64,000 nucleotides of DNA. It comes from BOG-908 sp964244615 (GTDB taxonomy: Bacteria > Pseudomonadota > Alphaproteobacteria > Acetobacterales > Acetobacteraceae). Of this stretch, positions 1 through 7,219 are shown in pieces. Where the stretch lies: NCBI GenBank assembly GCA_964244615.1, contig CAXTJP010000004.1:21264-85263 (forward strand), read 5' to 3'. The notes beneath the pieces are model-generated. The model did no database searches and was not told the DNA's origin. It saw only the letters and a program-made list of their open reading frames with translations. The number at the start of each line of letters is the position of its first letter. Within the stretch, counting starts at the first letter, position 1. Position numbers and translations under genes: made by a program.

Positions 1-653
1 AGAAGGACAGGCGCGTGATCGAGGCGCTTGGCTCTGCGCTCAGGGGGTCCGACCGTCCCCTTGTCATCACGTCAGGAACCGGGATGGGCGACCCTGGATC
101 GGGCCAGCCCGCAACGGAGGACGTGTTCAAGGCGGACAACCACAACCCTCGCGTCGCATCCGAGTTGGAGGGCAATGCGATGCTGCAGATGGGCATCGAC
201 GTCCGCGTGGTCCGGCTCCCGCAGGTGCATGACACGTTCAAGCAAGGGCTGATCTCGCCCTTCGTCGCAATCGCGCGGGAGAAAGGCGTCGTGGCCTACG
301 TAGGCGACGGCGCCAATTGCTGGCCGGCGGCCCACGTGCTCGATGTGGCGAAGCTCTATCGACTCGTCCTCGAAAAGGGCCACCGGGCTGCCCGATATCA
401 TGCCGTCGCCGAGGCGGGCATACCGGCGCGCGACATAGCCGAGACGGTGGCCGCAGGTCTCGGCATGCCGGTGGTCTCCCTTTCCCCCGAGCAGGCGCAA
501 GATCATTTCGGCTGGTTCGCGATGTTCGCCAGCATGGACCTTCGGGCTTCCGGCGCATGGACCCAGGCACAGCTTGGCTGGGAGCCCAGCGGTCCGGGAT
601 TGATCGCGGACTTGCAGGGAATGGACTATTCCTTGCCAGCCGCTGCCGCGTAG
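1..653 (+). CDS. SDR-type NAD(P)-binding oxidoreductase, 5' truncated by window edge
   Basis: The reading frame is open from base 3 to the stop at 651-653 and the in-frame residues before the first GTG (15) look like normal protein (KDRRVIEALGSAL), so the true start lies outside the window. The visible 216 codons match the C-terminal two thirds of atypical extended SDR / NAD-dependent epimerase-like proteins: a strand ending in VITSGTG, a substrate-side segment with NHNPRVASE, and a VVRLPQVHD strand. The N-terminal Rossmann GxxGxxG motif is missing because of the window edge. Substrate cannot be told. The next gene is convergent, 160 bp away. Confidence 0.75.
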   Translation, partial: KDRRVIEALGSALRGSDRPLVITSGTGMGDPGSGQPATEDVFKADNHNPRVASELEGNAMLQMGIDVRVVRLPQVHDTFKQGLISPFVAIAREKGVVAYVGDGANCWPAAHVLDVAKLYRLVLEKGHRAARYHAVAEAGIPARDIAETVAAGLGMPVVSLSPEQAQDHFGWFAMFASMDLRASGAWTQAQLGWEPSGPGLIADLQGMDYSLPAAAA

Positions 654-813
654 CTGGAGGGTTGCCCCGATCGGCAACTTTGGGCGCCTTTCGAGTTTCG
701 TGACCTCGCCGCTGAGGGACCAGGGCGAACATCGTCCTGACCTTACAAGCGCCAAACCCCGGATGCACGGCGAGCGATGCGTACCAGCGTCGGCGTCGTG
801 CCCCCGTCGCGGA
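654..813. other. Intergenic spacer between convergent genes
   Basis: This 160-bp gap separates the SDR gene from the convergent acetyltransferase. It contains no ORF that I would call; the open frames over it are out-of-frame extensions of neighbouring coding sequence. A short CCGATCGG self-complementary stretch near 667-676 is the only structure seen. Confidence 0.4.
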
Positions 814-1878
814 TCATGGGGTCAAGCCCGTGCGCCTGCGCCAGCGTCCGGCCCAGTGCCGCGCGATCTGCACCGCACCCGCCGCCCGCCAGGGCGCCGC
901 CAGCACCACGCCCACACGCTGCCGGCGCTCGCCGGTCCAGGACCGCTTGTAGGGATCGTCCCCGCGACCGAAATCCAGCGCCGCCGCCCCGTCCTGCTCC
1001 AGCAGGTGCCGGACCATCAGGGCGGTCAGCACGGTGCCCGGCGCCCACCGCCTGTGCGCCTCGTCATGCGCCAGCTTCTGCACCCCGGCCCAGCACCCGG
1101 CCCCGCCGTCATGCAATAGCCAGAACTGCACGGCGATCGGCACGTCCCCCAGATGCAGCACACCCAGCCGCAAGCCGCCAGACAACGCGGCCGCACGCAT
1201 CAGCGTCGGGTTAAACCGGGAATAGGGCTCCGCCTCCTTCCAGCTCGCCGCATAGACCCTGTCGTATGCCGCCAGCGCCGCCTCCAGCCCGTCCGGGCCG
1301 TCCACCAGGGTGAACCTGGCGCCTTCCCCCTGCAGCAACCGCCGCGTACGCCGCCCGATCGCGGTGCGCAGCTCGCCCGGCCGGCCCGCCAGGTAGGCGT
1401 CCCAGCCCAGGCCGGCCACGCCGAGACGCCAATTGCCGAAATGGTCGAACCGCAACGGCAGCAGCCCCGCGCGTCGCAGCCCGCCCAGCAGCGGCGGCAG
1501 CCAGGCCGCGTCGGGGTCGAGCGCGTCCAGCCGCGTGCACGGCCAGCCTCGCCACCGTCTGCCGAGCGCGCGCCCGACCGCCACGATGTCGGCCGGCGGC
1601 ACCCCGCCCGCCAGCAACGGCGACCACAGCACGGTGTAGGGCGTGGTCAGGGCGGACAGGCCGTCCGCGCCGCGCCGCATGGGTACCACACCCAGCACGG
1701 CTTCGCCGCGATACGCCACGTGGAAGCACGGTCGCGCGCCCGGCGCCATCGCGGCCGCGGCCACGCTCGCGTACCACCCCGAAGTGGAGAACGCGTCCGC
1801 GCCGAACAGCGCCAGCGCCGCGTCCGGCATCGCACCCAGCTCGGCAAACTCTTCGATACGGACGGCATCCTCAGCCAT
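814..1878 (-). CDS. GNAT acetyltransferase of CelD/BcsL type
   Basis: A 354-residue protein with the layout of the CelD/BcsL acetyltransferase family that accompanies cellulose and EPS clusters: an N-terminal half with a GNAT-like strand-helix pattern (HVAYRGEAVLGVVPMRR) and a C-terminal half ending with the family signature DFGRGDDPYKRSW near residue 310. Such enzymes are thought to acylate sugar or peptide amino groups during polysaccharide assembly; the substrate here is unknown. The ATG at 1878 overlaps the stop of the upstream ydcF-like gene by 8 bp, so the two are translationally coupled. A second, distantly similar acetyltransferase lies at 2812-3894 on the other strand. Confidence 0.8.
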   Translation of the reverse strand: MAEDAVRIEEFAELGAMPDAALALFGADAFSTSGWYASVAAAAMAPGARPCFHVAYRGEAVLGVVPMRRGADGLSALTTPYTVLWSPLLAGGVPPADIVAVGRALGRRWRGWPCTRLDALDPDAAWLPPLLGGLRRAGLLPLRFDHFGNWRLGVAGLGWDAYLAGRPGELRTAIGRRTRRLLQGEGARFTLVDGPDGLEAALAAYDRVYAASWKEAEPYSRFNPTLMRAAALSGGLRLGVLHLGDVPIAVQFWLLHDGGAGCWAGVQKLAHDEAHRRWAPGTVLTALMVRHLLEQDGAAALDFGRGDDPYKRSWTGERRQRVGVVLAAPWRAAGAVQIARHWAGRWRRRTGLTP

Positions 1879-2626
1879 GCAGCGCGTACCAGGCGCAGCC
1901 GATCCATTCGTGCAGCGCCCAGAAACTCTCCTGCCAGGCGGCGATACGCGGCACGAAGCTGCGCAACTCCAGCCGCGGCGCGCGGGCCGCGTCCACCGGG
2001 AACGCCACGGCGTGCAGCCCTGCCGCCCGGAACGCGATCAGCGCGCGACGCATGTGCCAGGCATGGGTGACCACGTAGACCGTGCCGATCCCGGCCGTCC
2101 GCAGCACGGTGGCCGAGTCCGCGGCGTTTTCCCACGTGTCCTGCGACCCGGCCTCCAGCCAGCGCGGGGTCACGCCGAAATCGTCGTGCAGGCTGCGCGC
2201 CATCAGCGCCGCCAGGCTCGGCGCACCGGGTCGTATCACGCCGCCGGACACCAGGACCGGCAGCCCCGTCGCCCGCGCCGCCCGGGCGCCGGCCACCTCG
2301 CGCTCCAGCGTCAGGCGACCCACCTCGTAGCCGTCCAACCCATCCGCCTGCCCCAGATCCTGCGCCAGTTCGACCTGGTCGCCGCTCAGGATCACCACTG
2401 CGCCCGGCGGGTCGTGCGTGTCCGCCCGAACCGGCAGCCCGCCTTCCAGCGAGGCGATCAGCCAGCCGGAAACCATGGGCACCGACAGCAGAACCAGTCC
2501 GCCGAGTCCGAGACCCAGCAGCCTGCGCCCGACGCGCCGGCGACAAAGCACCGCGCCGGCGCAGGCGGCCACCAGGCAGTTCAGCGGCGGCACGAGCAGC
2601 AGGGTCGGCAGGTCGGCCAGCGACAT
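1871..2626 (-). CDS. YdcF family (DUF218) membrane protein
   Basis: The ATG at 2626 gives 251 residues; the frame stays open to 2791 but that extension is low-complexity and crosses a palindrome and a repeat, so it is not used. Residues 1-60 form two hydrophobic helices; the DUF218 domain follows with VVILSGD, LVSGGV, SQDTWENA and VVTHAWHMRRA motifs typical of YdcF/ElyC proteins. Family members such as ElyC affect envelope-polysaccharide metabolism; the biochemical activity is not settled. It overlaps the downstream acetyltransferase by 8 bp. No Shine-Dalgarno is visible; instead a perfect 22-bp palindrome ends 6 bp upstream of the start, which may be a control site. Confidence 0.82.
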   Translation of the reverse strand: MSLADLPTLLLVPPLNCLVAACAGAVLCRRRVGRRLLGLGLGGLVLLSVPMVSGWLIASLEGGLPVRADTHDPPGAVVILSGDQVELAQDLGQADGLDGYEVGRLTLEREVAGARAARATGLPVLVSGGVIRPGAPSLAALMARSLHDDFGVTPRWLEAGSQDTWENAADSATVLRTAGIGTVYVVTHAWHMRRALIAFRAAGLHAVAFPVDAARAPRLELRSFVPRIAAWQESFWALHEWIGCAWYALHG

Positions 2627-2632
2627 GGTTTG

Positions 2633-2654
2633 TGCTTGCCCGATCGGGCAAGCA
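2633..2654. promoter_or_regulatory. Perfect 22-bp palindrome upstream of ydcF-like gene
   Basis: The sequence has an 11-bp half-site (TGCTTGCCCGA) followed immediately by its exact reverse complement. It starts 6 bp before the ATG of the ydcF-like gene, where a ribosome binding site would normally sit. It could be a dimeric-repressor operator or, as RNA, a hairpin occluding translation. No family assignment is possible from sequence alone. Confidence 0.5.
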
Positions 2655-2655
2655 G

Positions 2656-2755
2656 AAGAAAGCAGTTCTTTCTTGCAAAGAAAAACCAAATTCATTCGAT
2701 TGTGCAATGGAAGACGTTTTTGCGTCCTTCGTCCAAAAGGGACCGCTTCCTTAGA
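2656..2755. repeat. Degenerate copy of dispersed hairpin repeat
   Basis: It contains a purine/pyrimidine hairpin (AAGAAAG, 5-nt loop, CTTTCTT at 2656-2674) followed by an AT-richer stretch resembling the better copies at 21437-21550 and 57749-57830. Unlike those, this copy lies between divergent genes. Similarity was judged by eye and is weak after the hairpin. Confidence 0.4.
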
Positions 2756-2811
2756 CTTCCTTAGCCACCACCCCGCGACAATGCTGCCCACACTCGTTAC
2801 GAAGCACCGTC

Positions 2812-3894
2812 GTGTTGCAAATCACCCTGAAACCGGTCGGCGACCTCGACGCGCTCGGCAGCCGCTGGCGGGCGCTGGAAGCCCGGTCAGACGCCGGGTT
2901 CTTCCGCAGCTGGACCTTTCTCGGCTGCCTGGCGGCGGAACGCTTCGGGCAAGCGCGCCTGCTCACCGTGTCGCAGGACGGGTGCGACGTGTCGCTCGCC
3001 CTGCTCGGCCAGCGCGGCGGCCGGTTGTGGCTGAATCAGACCGGCGATCCGGCGCAGGATTCGCCTTTCATCGAACATAACGGCCTGCTGACCGCGCAGG
3101 GCGAGCAGTATGCAATTTCGATGGCCCTGCGCCACGTCGCCCGCCTGGGCCCGGCCCTGGTCCTGTCCGGCGTGGACGACGAGACGTTGGCGGCGGCGGA
3201 CGAAGCTGGCTGGCTGTCAGACGGGCAAAGCCGCAACGCCCCGGCCGTCGACCTGACGTCGCTCGGCGGTGTGCCCTACCTGCAGACATTGAGTGCCGGC
3301 GCACGCGCGCAGATCAGGCGCTCGCGCCGCCTATACGGCCCCGACCTGCGGCTGGAGCGCGCACCGACCGTCGCCGACGCGCAAGCCTGGTTCGACGAGA
3401 TGGTGCGGCTGCACCAGACTTCCTGGTCCAGGCGGGGCCGGCCGGGCGCCTTCGCGCTCGCTGCCACACGACGTTTTCATCGCACGCTGATTGCGCGCGC
3501 CTGGCCGCGGGGCGAGGCCGACTTGCTGCGCGTGCAGGCCGGGAACCGCGTCGTGGGCCTGCTCTACACGCTGCAGCGTGACGGCCACGTGCTCAGCTAC
3601 CAGAGCGGTTTCGACTACGACCGCGACCGCCCGCGCGAGAAGCCCGGCCTCGTCTGCCACGCCCTGGCAATCGAGCATTACGCGACCGCCGGCGCCCGCC
3701 TCTACGACCTGCTGGCCGGTCCGGAACGCTACAAGCTGACGCTGGCGAAGGGCGGCACGACGCTGTACTGGACCACGCTGCATCGCGCCTGGTCCGGCGC
3801 CTGGCTGGCGGTGCAGGCCAGGCGAGGCGCGACGCGGCTCATGACCGCGTTGTCGCGGAACCGGCTGCAAAGCGGCCCGGACCAAGCTGCGTGA
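2812..3894 (+). CDS. GNAT acetyltransferase of CelD/BcsL type
   Basis: A 360-residue protein from a GTG at 2812 (no in-frame ATG nearby). The N-terminal part (SRWRALEARSDAGFFRSW) and the signature YDLLAGPERYK near residue 300 match CelD/BcsL-type acetyltransferases; it is only distantly similar to the product of 814-1878. It is probably involved in decorating the polysaccharide or a lipid-linked precursor. Its last 56 bp overlap the end of the exosortase gene on the opposite strand, so the two transcripts are antisense to each other at their 3' ends. The upstream gap is a divergent control region with the ydcF-like gene. Confidence 0.8.
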   Translation: MLQITLKPVGDLDALGSRWRALEARSDAGFFRSWTFLGCLAAERFGQARLLTVSQDGCDVSLALLGQRGGRLWLNQTGDPAQDSPFIEHNGLLTAQGEQYAISMALRHVARLGPALVLSGVDDETLAAADEAGWLSDGQSRNAPAVDLTSLGGVPYLQTLSAGARAQIRRSRRLYGPDLRLERAPTVADAQAWFDEMVRLHQTSWSRRGRPGAFALAATRRFHRTLIARAWPRGEADLLRVQAGNRVVGLLYTLQRDGHVLSYQSGFDYDRDRPREKPGLVCHALAIEHYATAGARLYDLLAGPERYKLTLAKGGTTLYWTTLHRAWSGAWLAVQARRGATRLMTALSRNRLQSGPDQAA

Positions 3895-5314
3895 GGATTG
3901 ATTTCAGAAGGGCCTCCGCATCCGCGCCGCCAGGCTCAAGCGTGACGGACCTGGCGATCGTCGGATCGGCCGTACCACGGCCCAGCATGTCGCCCAGCAT
4001 TCGCAGCCGGTCACGGAGCCCGCCCACGCCCTGCACGCCGCCGACCCGCACGGCGTAGGCCGCCAACCGCCCGGTGTCGCGGGCACTGACAAGCATCCAG
4101 GGCGACGCCTCCGACCCCGGCGTTTGCCAGGCCTCGGTGTCGATGTCGCCGCCAAGCCCCGCAATCGCGGGCAGGCGAGCCGCATCGAGGACACGAGCCG
4201 GGTTGGAGCCGTGCGGCAGCGCGGTGCTCACCAGCCGCAGGCTCTGTCCACCGCAGAGAAAGGCGGCGGTAACGGTTGGGCCGGAGACACGGGCGCCGAA
4301 GCCGACACAGCCGACGAGCGGCTCCGGGGCGGCCGGCGCAGCAACAGAACCGGAGGGTGCGCCCTGTCCGGCGAGAAGCGGGCAGGCCAGTGCCAGCACA
4401 AGCACCGGCCCGCCGGCCAGCGCCACGGCCCGGCCCGGCGGTCCCGCGTCACCGGTCGAGCGATACCGGCCCGACGCGGCGGTGACCGGCGCCTGGCGGA
4501 ACGGCAGCCCAGCCAGCGCCAGCAGCACGATGACGGTCGAGAAAAAAACCCAGCCATAGATCAGGTGGTCCGCCGCCCCGGCCCGCGCACTGCCCAGCGC
4601 GTGGCCCAGCAGCACGATACCCAGCGCCCGCACGCCGTTGGCCAGCACCGGCACCGCGCAGGACACCGCGACGAACAGGAGCCGCCGCCCGGGCGAGCGG
4701 AACATCGTGACCGCGTACAGCACGCCGAACGCCACAGACGCGATCAGGAAACGCAACCCGGCGCACGCCTCGGCCACGTAGAACACGCCCTCGGGTATGG
4801 TGATCTGGAAGCTGTCGGCCTCGAAAGGGATGTCCAGCAGGCGCAGCCCGGCCACGACCGAGCCGGCGGTGAAACGTTGCAGCACCGGGGTGACAAAGGC
4901 CCCGAACGGCACCAGGAACACGAGGTAGAGAAAGGCCGCCGACAGCGCCCACCACAGCCGGGCGCCGAGCACGGCCAGCAGCAGCAGGAGCACGAAGCCG
5001 AGCGCCGCCAGCTGCCGCCCTTCCATGATCCCCAGCAGGTCCGACAACCACCAGGCCAGCACCAGCGGTATCGCCAGCAACCCGGCCCAGGCGGCGGGCC
5101 GCGCCGGTTGCGCCGCGAGCACGCCCCGCCTCTCCCACAGCAGCCAGGCCACGATCGGCAGCACCAGCCAGCAATGGCCGTAGGCGGTGGAGCTGTTCCA
5201 CACCGTCACCGCCGACGCGATCTCCGGCCGGAACACCGCGCCAAGCACGAAGACCCCCGCCGCCGCCGCGATCCAGGCCGCGCCGTCACGCCGCAGCGCC
5301 GCGGCGGCGTTCAT
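3839..5314 (-). CDS. xrtA: Exosortase A (XrtA) with C-terminal extension
   Basis: A 491-residue polytopic membrane protein. The exosortase core (about residues 15-270) has roughly eight hydrophobic helices and the three catalytic positions expected of the family: Cys184 in AEACAGLRFL, Arg229 in NGVRALG and His250 in ADHLIYGW. Exosortases are thought to cleave proteins at C-terminal PEP motifs and pass them to the cell surface, in partnership with EPS synthesis. Residues 280-491 form a soluble domain in the position of the EpsI domain fused to many XrtA proteins, but here it is too divergent for me to confirm as EpsI. The start overlaps the FemAB-like gene stop (ATGA). The 3' end overlaps a convergent acetyltransferase by 56 bp. 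Confidence 0.92.
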   Translation of the reverse strand: MNAAAALRRDGAAWIAAAAGVFVLGAVFRPEIASAVTVWNSSTAYGHCWLVLPIVAWLLWERRGVLAAQPARPAAWAGLLAIPLVLAWWLSDLLGIMEGRQLAALGFVLLLLLAVLGARLWWALSAAFLYLVFLVPFGAFVTPVLQRFTAGSVVAGLRLLDIPFEADSFQITIPEGVFYVAEACAGLRFLIASVAFGVLYAVTMFRSPGRRLLFVAVSCAVPVLANGVRALGIVLLGHALGSARAGAADHLIYGWVFFSTVIVLLALAGLPFRQAPVTAASGRYRSTGDAGPPGRAVALAGGPVLVLALACPLLAGQGAPSGSVAAPAAPEPLVGCVGFGARVSGPTVTAAFLCGGQSLRLVSTALPHGSNPARVLDAARLPAIAGLGGDIDTEAWQTPGSEASPWMLVSARDTGRLAAYAVRVGGVQGVGGLRDRLRMLGDMLGRGTADPTIARSVTLEPGGADAEALLKSILTQLGPGRFAAGSATTRS

Positions 5315-6351
5315 CCGACGCCCCTGACCAGCACGGGGCCGAGCAGGTTGGCCACCGGCACCGGCAGGCGCTTCCAGGCGGCGATCATCAGCCGGTATTT
5401 GGGGTTGAGCGGGTTCACCTCCGGCACCGCCTGTCCCGGCGCCAGCGCCAGCCGGTAGTGCAGCTTCGCAGGCTGGAACCCCCAGTTCTTCTTGAACGCG
5501 AACGCGCCGGTCCCTTCCTTGCTGCGCCCGAAATCGAACAGGCGGCAGCCGCGCGCGGCGGCGCGACGCATCACCTCCCAGTACATGAAATCGTTGCCCT
5601 GGCAGGTACGCGCGGTGTCGGTCCCGCCGCCGTAATAGGGGATCACCTCGTCGCGCCAGTAGAAGTTCATCACCGAGGCGACCGGCACGCTTGCGTTGCG
5701 GACCGTGACCACGTCGAGCGACGGGCCGAACGTCTCGGCCAGGATGCGGAAGTAGCGTCGCGCGAACACCGGGGTGCCGAGGTTGCGCACGCTGACCGCG
5801 TAGATCGCGTGCAGCAGGTCCACGTCGCGATCGGTGGTGGCGACCAGCCCGCGTTCGATGCCCTTGCGCACCACCGCGCGCTGCTTTCGCGGGATAGCAC
5901 GCAGGTTGGCGTCGTCATCGCCGGCGATGGCGCGGCGGAACGTCACGTAGAGCGCATCACGTTCCTGCCAGTCATCGTCCAGCCAGCCGGTTGGTGGTGC
6001 CTGAAGGAAACGAAACTCGCAGGCCTGCGCCCCGAGCTGGGCGCGCAACCTGGCCGCATGATCCGACAACGCCCGCGCCGCCTCGGCGCTGGCCACCAGC
6101 GGACCGCCGTAGACGCAGAACGGGTTGGACACCAACGCGTGGCCGAACAGGCGCGTGCGCACCTGCACCAGCGGCAGCACGCCCACGACGGCGCCGTCCT
6201 GCTCGGCCATAACGTAGTGCGCACGGTGGGAAAACGCTCGCTCGATCACACCGCGCCAGGCAGCCAGGTGGAAGAAGGTCGCCTCCGGCCGGGCGTGCAC
6301 GAAGGCATCCCACGGAGCGGTGTCAGGCCCCAGAGCCACGACACGGATCAT
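5311..6351 (-). CDS. FemAB family XrtA/PEP-CTERM system-associated protein
   Basis: A 346-residue protein from the ATG at 6351, which overlaps the stop of the deacetylase gene (ATGA); the much longer open frame upstream is a shadow of that gene. It has the duplicated GNAT fold of FemAB-like aminoacyl/acyl transferases and the C-terminal motif FDFGRSKEGTGAFAFKK diagnostic of the exosortase-associated subfamily (TIGR03019 type). The likely role is transfer of an acyl or aminoacyl group to an EPS or lipid-linked intermediate; the donor and acceptor are not known. It is the next-to-last gene of the overlapped minus-strand EPS operon. Confidence 0.9.
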   Translation of the reverse strand: MIRVVALGPDTAPWDAFVHARPEATFFHLAAWRGVIERAFSHRAHYVMAEQDGAVVGVLPLVQVRTRLFGHALVSNPFCVYGGPLVASAEAARALSDHAARLRAQLGAQACEFRFLQAPPTGWLDDDWQERDALYVTFRRAIAGDDDANLRAIPRKQRAVVRKGIERGLVATTDRDVDLLHAIYAVSVRNLGTPVFARRYFRILAETFGPSLDVVTVRNASVPVASVMNFYWRDEVIPYYGGGTDTARTCQGNDFMYWEVMRRAAARGCRLFDFGRSKEGTGAFAFKKNWGFQPAKLHYRLALAPGQAVPEVNPLNPKYRLMIAAWKRLPVPVANLLGPVLVRGVG

Positions 6352-7217
6352 GGCGGGTCCAGTTCGGCGGCGAACACCCGGTCCATGCGGTCCCAGGCGA
6401 AGTCGGACAGCAGCCGTCTCACCCGGCCCGCCGTGCGCCCCAGGTTGACGGTGTGCCTGAACTGCGCGAGGCGCGGTGCGGCCGCCACACGCGGCTGGCC
6501 GGGATCGATCTCCCACGGGTGGGTGTAGAACACGCCGCGCGCCCTCTCGGCACCCACCCGACGCAGACCGGCGCGGAACACCCGATACGGCATCAGGCGG
6601 AAATAGCCGCCGCCGGAGAACGGCAGGTTGCGGCCGCCCAGCCGCAGCGTGGTCATCGGCAGTTCCAGCAGCCGGCCACCACCCACGCGATGCGGGCCGC
6701 GTGGCGCGTCCGGCATGCCATACAAGTCGTGGCGGACCGGATAGACGCTCGAACTGTAGGCGTAACCCTGATCGGCGAGCACCTCGAACGCCCACGGGTT
6801 GCGCGCGTCGATCGAGAAGGTGGGCGCGCGGTAGCCGCGTACCGCAACGCCGCCCACATCCTCCAGCAAGCGGCGCGCGCGGCCCACATCCTCGGCGAAA
6901 TCGGCCGGACCCTGTTCGTGGACCGGACGATGCGCGTAGCCGTGGCTCGCCAGCTCGTGCCCCCCTGCCACGATCCGGCGCACCAGGTCCGTGTGACGGT
7001 CCGCCACCCAGCCGAGCGTAAAGAAGGTGGCATGCACGCCAGCATCGGCAAACATCTGCAAAAAACGGTCGGTGCTGGCCTCGACGCGGCGCGGCAGGCC
7101 GTCCCAATCGCCGCGCGCGATCGTGCCGGCAAAGGCCTGAACCTGGAACCAATCCTCCACGTCCACCGTCATCGCGTTGGTGGGCGGTGCGGTGTGCGCT
7201 GCAGCCGGCCCACGCAT
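6348..7217 (-). CDS. Polysaccharide deacetylase, XrtA-associated (DUF3473 type)
   Basis: A 289-residue NodB-fold carbohydrate esterase (CE4). Metal and catalytic motifs are visible: TVDVEDWF near residue 15 (catalytic/metal Asp), SHGYAHRP near residue 75 (metal His pair), YRAPTFS and the late FSGGGYFR and YTHPWEID blocks of the DUF3473 extension found in exosortase-linked deacetylases. It probably removes N-acetyl groups from the EPS. The ATG at 7217 lies 2 bp after the preceding gene's stop; the open frame extends further upstream only as a shadow of the outer-membrane protein gene. No signal peptide is visible. Confidence 0.92.
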   Translation of the reverse strand: MRGPAAAHTAPPTNAMTVDVEDWFQVQAFAGTIARGDWDGLPRRVEASTDRFLQMFADAGVHATFFTLGWVADRHTDLVRRIVAGGHELASHGYAHRPVHEQGPADFAEDVGRARRLLEDVGGVAVRGYRAPTFSIDARNPWAFEVLADQGYAYSSSVYPVRHDLYGMPDAPRGPHRVGGGRLLELPMTTLRLGGRNLPFSGGGYFRLMPYRVFRAGLRRVGAERARGVFYTHPWEIDPGQPRVAAAPRLAQFRHTVNLGRTAGRVRRLLSDFAWDRMDRVFAAELDPP

Positions 7218-7219
7218 GC

